Positions 7,200 through 10,638 of a DNA stretch of 10,638 nucleotides are shown piece by piece. Origin of the DNA: Oscillospiraceae bacterium (GTDB lineage Bacteria > Bacillota > Clostridia > Oscillospirales > CAG-272); NCBI GenBank assembly GCA_015065045.1, contig SVRB01000049.1, forward strand, positions 1-10,638, written 5' to 3'. Numbering within the stretch: the stretch's first letter is position 1; each line of letters starts with the position of its first letter. Under the pieces are notes generated by a model, which saw nothing but the letters and a program-made list of their open reading frames with translations, ran no database searches and was not told the origin of the DNA. Made by a program: the position numbers and the translations under genes.

Positions 7200-8414
7200 A
7201 TGGCAAAAAAGAAAATCAGTATTCCTTTCTTTTTGTTAGTTTGTGTTTTGTTGGTGATTATTACGTTTCAGATTACGTTTTTGTCTGTTACACAAATGTA
7301 CAGAAACGAAATTGCCAAGATGAATTCAGCAAACAAAAAGGAAACTTGGGAATCAAAGCTCGAATATGTAAATGAGCTGACGCAAAAGTATTTTTTGAAG
7401 GAAATATCATTGGAAAGTCTTGAGGATATACTTCCGGCGGCATATATTGCGGCTTTGGGTGATAAGTATACTTACTATATGACCAAGGAAGAATACGAGG
7501 CTTTTACTTCAAATAATAATGCCGAGATGCAGGGCATCGGTGTAAGCATAGTTTATAACAGCGAATATGGCGCGATTGAAGTTATAAGCGTTATGAGTGA
7601 TTCGCCGGCACTCAGCAGTGGTGTTAAAGCAGGAGACTTGATTTATATTGTCGAGGGTCAAAAGGTTGCGGAGATCGGTTATTATGAGGCCCTCAACGTT
7701 ATGCTCGGCGATGCGGGAAGTGTTGCAAACTTCTCGGTAATGAGAGAGGAAAACGGTTCTTTTATAAGTATAGATTTCTCTATTGAACGCGGTTTTATTG
7801 TTGAAGAAACGGTTAATTACTGGTTGCACGGCAGTAACGTTGGCGTAATCAGAATTGACAGCTTTGACAAGGGAACGCCGAAGCAGTTTAAGACGGCTGT
7901 CGATGAGCTTTTGAAACAGGGTGCTGACAGATTTGTTTTTGACGTAAGGTATAATCCCGGCGGAGATCTTACTTCGATAGTAGAAATATTGGATATGCTT
8001 TTGCCGAAGGGCCCGATTATCAGAATAATTGACAGATACGGACAGGAAACGGCAATCAACTCAGATGAAAATGAGTTTAAATATCCTATGACCGTTATAA
8101 CAAACGGAAGTACGGCAAGCGCGGCTGAGCTGTTTACTTCTGCATTAAGAGATTATAACAAGGCTATAATCGTAGGTGAAAAGACGTACGGAAAGGGAAC
8201 TATGCAATCAGTGCTCGGCTTACCTGACGGCTCTGCTGTTTGTATGACGACTCAGACTTATTGCCCTCCTAAGTCGGACAGCTATGACGGAATAGGAATT
8301 TATCCCGATATTGACGTTTTGCTTGATGAGGAATTTTCAAACATCAGCCTTTATAAATTGACGTTTGAGCAGGATAAACAGTTAAAAATTGCAGTTGAAG
8401 AACTTTGTAAATAA
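7200..8414 (+). CDS. S41-family C-terminal processing protease (CtpA/CtpB-like)
   Basis: Membrane-anchored serine protease acting outside the cytoplasmic membrane, cleaving near protein C-termini. The 404 residues begin with an N-terminal signal anchor (about 7-30), followed by a helical region with AALGDKYTYYM (84-94), a PDZ domain (about 105-195, with GIGVSIVY and SGVKAGDLIYIV) and the S41 protease core. The catalytic set is visible by spacing: S307 in NGSTASAAE, K332 in TYGKGT 25 residues later, and Q336 four after the lysine, matching the Ser-Lys-Gln arrangement of CtpB. The ATG at 7200 is preceded by GGAG (7191-7194). It starts 25 bp after the hydrolase gene, so it is probably in the same transcript. 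In Bacillus subtilis ctpB also lies near ftsEX. The substrate here is unknown; the hydrolase or a sporulation protein is possible. Confidence 0.93.
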   Translation: MAKKKISIPFFLLVCVLLVIITFQITFLSVTQMYRNEIAKMNSANKKETWESKLEYVNELTQKYFLKEISLESLEDILPAAYIAALGDKYTYYMTKEEYEAFTSNNNAEMQGIGVSIVYNSEYGAIEVISVMSDSPALSSGVKAGDLIYIVEGQKVAEIGYYEALNVMLGDAGSVANFSVMREENGSFISIDFSIERGFIVEETVNYWLHGSNVGVIRIDSFDKGTPKQFKTAVDELLKQGADRFVFDVRYNPGGDLTSIVEILDMLLPKGPIIRIIDRYGQETAINSDENEFKYPMTVITNGSTASAAELFTSALRDYNKAIIVGEKTYGKGTMQSVLGLPDGSAVCMTTQTYCPPKSDSYDGIGIYPDIDVLLDEEFSNISLYKLTFEQDKQLKIAVEELCK

Positions 8415-8435
8415 TAGCTTTAAAAAAAGTAATTA

Positions 8436-8441
8436 TATAAT
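8436..8441 (+). promoter_or_regulatory. Candidate -10 element upstream of greA
   Basis: A perfect TATAAT lies in the 65-base gap before greA, but no recognisable -35 sits 16-18 bases upstream. It may be a weak internal promoter, or simply AT-rich sequence. Confidence 0.25.
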
Positions 8442-8479
8442 AGACTTATTAACATAGAAACAGAAAAGAGGAAATTGTA

Positions 8480-8956
8480 ATGACAAACGAGATTATTGTA
8501 ACAGACGAAGGTTTAAAGAAGCTTCAAGAGGAACTTGCTTATTTGAAAAACACAAAGCGTAAGGAAGTAACAGAAGCTATAAAATTGGCTCTTTCTTTCG
8601 GAGACCTTTCCGAAAACAGCGAATACACAGAAGCTAAGGATGAGCAGGGTAAGGTTGAATCAAGAATCGTTGAGCTTGAGGAAATGCTCAAGAACGTTAA
8701 GGTTATCAGCGACAGCGACATTCATACAAACTCTGTAAACGTTGGCGCAAGCGTAAGACTTTTGGATATCAAGAGAAACCGTGAGGTTGAGTATACAATC
8801 GTTGGTTCTACTGAAGCTGACGCTATGAACGGAAAGATCAGCGACCGTTCTCCTATCGGAAGCGCAATAATCGGTGCAAGTGTTGACGAAGTTGTTACTG
8901 TTACCACACCTGCGGGCGAGCTTGAATTCAAGATCCTCGAAATTATGAAGAAGTAA
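8480..8956 (+). CDS. greA: Transcription elongation factor GreA
   Basis: Binds the RNA polymerase secondary channel and stimulates cleavage of backtracked RNA. The 158 residues are exactly family-typical. The N-terminal antiparallel coiled coil (about 1-76) carries the loop FGDLSENSEY (40-49), whose acidic D42 and E45 stabilise the catalytic magnesium. The C-terminal FKBP-like domain (about 82-158) includes DRSPIGSAIIGA, as in other GreA proteins. The ATG at 8480 is preceded by GAGG at 8468-8471. It lies 65 bp after the protease gene and 41 bp before lysS; a greA-lysS pair is common in Firmicutes, and the two are probably co-transcribed. No terminator is visible on either side. Confidence 0.97.
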   Translation: MTNEIIVTDEGLKKLQEELAYLKNTKRKEVTEAIKLALSFGDLSENSEYTEAKDEQGKVESRIVELEEMLKNVKVISDSDIHTNSVNVGASVRLLDIKRNREVEYTIVGSTEADAMNGKISDRSPIGSAIIGASVDEVVTVTTPAGELEFKILEIMKK

Positions 8957-8997
8957 TCGTTTAATTATAAAATAGTGGAAGATACAGGTGGACTGAA

Positions 8998-10518
8998 ATG
9001 AACGACAATAACGTAAATGTAAATGTTGAACAGACAGAACAGGAATATAACGAAGTTGTAAGAATAAGAAGAGAAAAGCTTGCGGGCTTGAAGGAGATCG
9101 GTAAGGACCCCTTTACTCTCACAAAATATGATGTAAGCGCATATTCTGAAGATATTAAGGCTAACTTCGAAAAATACGACGGCAAGACTGTTACCATTGC
9201 GGGAAGAATTATCAGCCGCAGAATTATGGGTAAGGCAAGCTTTGCTACACTTCAGGACAGCGAAGGTAAGATTCAGGCTTATATCCGTAGAGATGACGTT
9301 GATGCAGGTCTCGAAGAGGGTGAATCTGTATATGCTGAATTCAAGAAATGGGATATCGGTGATATAATCGGTATAGAAGGCTTTGTTTTTACAACAAAGA
9401 CAGGTGAAATTTCCGTACACGCGCAGAAGATCACACTTCTTGCAAAGTCACTTCTTCCTTTGCCCGAAAAGTTCCACGGTCTTAAGGATACAGATTTGAG
9501 ATACCGTCAGAGATACGTTGACCTTATCGTAAATCCCGAGGTTCGCGATACGTTCTATAAGCGTTCACAGATCTTGAAGGAAATCAGAAATTACCTCGAT
9601 TCAAAGGGCTTCCTTGAGGTTGATACTCCTATTCTTGTTCCCCTTGAAATAGGCGCGTCTGCAAGACCCTTTAAGACACACCATAATACACTCGATATGG
9701 ATATGTATTTGCGTATCGAAACAGAGCTTTACCTCAAGAGACTTATCGTAGGCGGAATGCACAAGGTTTACGAAGTAGGTAGAATATTCCGTAATGAAGG
9801 TATGGATACAAAGCATAACCCCGAATTTACATCAATCGAGCTTTATCAGGCATTTACAGATTACTACGGTATGATGGACTTGGTTGAAGAGCTTTACAAG
9901 ATGCTCGCAGAAAAGATTTGCGGCGGTCTCGTAATTAACTATCAGGGCAAAGAGATCGACATGGGCAAGTGGGAAAGACTTACCATGGTTGAAGCCGTTA
10001 AGAAATATGCGGGCGTTGATTACTACGACTGGAAGACAGACGAGGAAGCTCGCGAATGTGCAAAGAAGATGCACGTTAAGGTTGAAGATAACGCAACAAA
10101 GGGAACAGTTCTCGTTGAGTTCTTTGATGCATACGTTGAAGAAAAGCTTATCCAGCCCACGTTTATTTATGATTATCCCGTTGAAAATAGTCCTTTGGCG
10201 AAGAGAAAGCCTACAGAACCTGCATTTACAGAGCGTTTTGAGTATTTCATAAACGCAACAGAGTTTGGAAATGCGTTCAGTGAGCTTAACGATCCTATTG
10301 ACCAGAAGGAACGTTTCGAAAAGCAGGTTGCAGCTAAGAAGGCAGCAGAACCCGAGTGCAAGGCAGAAGTTGACTATGACTACGTAACAGCACTCGAATA
10401 CGGTATGCCCCCCACAGGCGGCCTCGGATTCGGTATTGATAGACTTGTTATGCTTCTTACAGATAGCGCTTCTATCAGAGACGTTTTGCTTTTCCCCACA
10501 ATGAAGCCAACCGACTAA
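8998..10518 (+). CDS. lysS: Lysyl-tRNA synthetase, class II
   Basis: Charges tRNA-Lys with lysine using ATP; cytoplasmic dimer. The 506 residues cover an N-terminal helix and OB-fold anticodon-binding domain (about 65-146) and the class II catalytic core. Motif 2 is seen in GRIFRNEG (261-268) running into HNPEFTSIELYQAF, and motif 3 in GGLGFGIDRLVMLL (474-487). Lysine-pocket positions are conserved in ELYLKRL (E243) and in NAFSEL (N425, F427, E429). The loop before ARPF reads LEIGASARPF (216-225) where well-studied enzymes have a GGA[AST]ARPF pattern, so the first glycine is replaced by isoleucine. RIETELYL (239-246) likewise differs from the usual RIAPELYL or RIAIELHL. The ATG at 8998 is preceded by AGGTGG (8986-8991). 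Probably co-transcribed with greA. Identity is certain; the loop change is an oddity, not evidence of inactivity. Confidence 0.97.
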   Translation: MNDNNVNVNVEQTEQEYNEVVRIRREKLAGLKEIGKDPFTLTKYDVSAYSEDIKANFEKYDGKTVTIAGRIISRRIMGKASFATLQDSEGKIQAYIRRDDVDAGLEEGESVYAEFKKWDIGDIIGIEGFVFTTKTGEISVHAQKITLLAKSLLPLPEKFHGLKDTDLRYRQRYVDLIVNPEVRDTFYKRSQILKEIRNYLDSKGFLEVDTPILVPLEIGASARPFKTHHNTLDMDMYLRIETELYLKRLIVGGMHKVYEVGRIFRNEGMDTKHNPEFTSIELYQAFTDYYGMMDLVEELYKMLAEKICGGLVINYQGKEIDMGKWERLTMVEAVKKYAGVDYYDWKTDEEARECAKKMHVKVEDNATKGTVLVEFFDAYVEEKLIQPTFIYDYPVENSPLAKRKPTEPAFTERFEYFINATEFGNAFSELNDPIDQKERFEKQVAAKKAAEPECKAEVDYDYVTALEYGMPPTGGLGFGIDRLVMLLTDSASIRDVLLFPTMKPTD

Positions 10519-10543
10519 AAAACCCAGTAAAATCAAGGGTTTT
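10519..10543 (+). terminator. Inverted repeat directly after lysS, possible terminator
   Basis: AAAACCC (10519-10525) pairs exactly with GGGTTTT (10537-10543) around an 11-base loop, starting at the base after the lysS stop. The Ts lie inside the stem and CGGC follows, so there is no free U-tract. It could be a bidirectional A-stem/U-stem terminator of modest strength, or part of a recombination or binding site together with the repeats just downstream. Confidence 0.45.
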
Positions 10544-10561
10544 CGGCATCTCAAATCCGAG

Positions 10562-10582
10562 TTGACAACAAATTGACAACAA
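10562..10582. repeat. Direct repeat of TTGACAACAA after lysS, with a diverged third copy at 10625
   Basis: TTGACAACAA occurs at 10562-10571 and again at 10573-10582, an 11-bp period, about one helical turn. A third related copy, TTGACAGGACA, is at 10625-10635; it and the first copy are both preceded by AG. The two tandem TTGACA boxes do not pair with a -10 at normal spacing: TATTAT at 10590-10595 is 22 and 11 bases away. I read this as a protein-binding or attachment-type array rather than a promoter. The 10519-10638 stretch has no supported gene. Confidence 0.5.
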
Positions 10583-10638
10583 TTTTTCATATTATTTTGA
10601 AGGATTGTAACGCAGTATGAATAGTTGACAGGACAAAA

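Noticed and set aside
8965..9420. Open frame of 151 codons antisense to the 5' part of lysS
   Set aside because: Low-complexity shadow of the OB-fold coding region; no domain recognised.
9832..10590. Long open frame (252 codons) antisense to lysS
   Set aside because: It lies almost entirely opposite a well-conserved gene, is Cys-rich with no recognisable domain, and its length is explained by codon bias of lysS.
10562..10595. TTGACA boxes as -35 elements with TATTAT (10590-10595)
   Set aside because: Spacings are 22 and 11 bases, outside the usable 15-19 range, and no start codon with a ribosome binding site follows.
10599..10638. Start of a new gene at ATG 10617
   Set aside because: The frame closes after three codons (ATG AAT AGT TGA).
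1..10638. CRISPR array, insertion sequence, tRNA or rRNA gene
   Set aside because: No regularly spaced repeats of suitable length, no transposase-like frame, and no cloverleaf or rRNA sequence recognised on either strand.

Overview
The window looks like ordinary chromosome from a low-GC Gram-positive bacterium, most likely class Clostridia (Lachnospiraceae/Oscillospiraceae-like). The support is AT-rich intergenic DNA, strong GGAGG-type ribosome binding sites, near-consensus sigma-A promoters, frequent AGA arginine codons, and a Gram-positive FtsEX/peptidoglycan-hydrolase/CtpB-type protease cluster. The genus cannot be fixed from this sequence.

Layout. An APC-family amino-acid permease runs leftwards off the window (1-1007, C-terminus missing). 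A short divergent promoter region (1008-1201) separates it from eight or nine rightward genes. These are prmA (ribosomal protein L11 methyltransferase), rsmE (16S rRNA m3U1498 methyltransferase), a CdaR/PucR-type regulator, ftsE, ftsX, a secreted coiled-coil M23 peptidoglycan hydrolase, an S41 C-terminal processing protease, greA and lysS. The last 120 bases after lysS hold no gene, but they carry an inverted repeat and repeated TTGACA-type motifs. No stretch over 300 bases lacks a gene.

Function. prmA and rsmE form a translation-modification pair; rsmE also has its own perfect consensus promoter. ftsE-ftsX-M23 hydrolase-S41 protease is a compact envelope module. FtsE and FtsX overlap by 4 bp, and the hydrolase and protease follow after 18 and 25 bp. 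The expected logic is that the FtsEX ATPase transmits a conformational signal to the coiled coil of the secreted hydrolase, and the protease acts on extracytoplasmic substrates that may include this machinery. greA and lysS (transcript-cleavage factor and lysyl-tRNA synthetase) close the run.

No clearly new system, mobile element, CRISPR array, rRNA or tRNA is visible. The points most worth checking are: an apparently active M23 enzyme coupled to FtsEX; the CdaR-like regulator placed directly before it; an unusual substitution in the lysine-binding loop of LysRS; a dyad overlapping the rsmE promoter; and the repeats after lysS.
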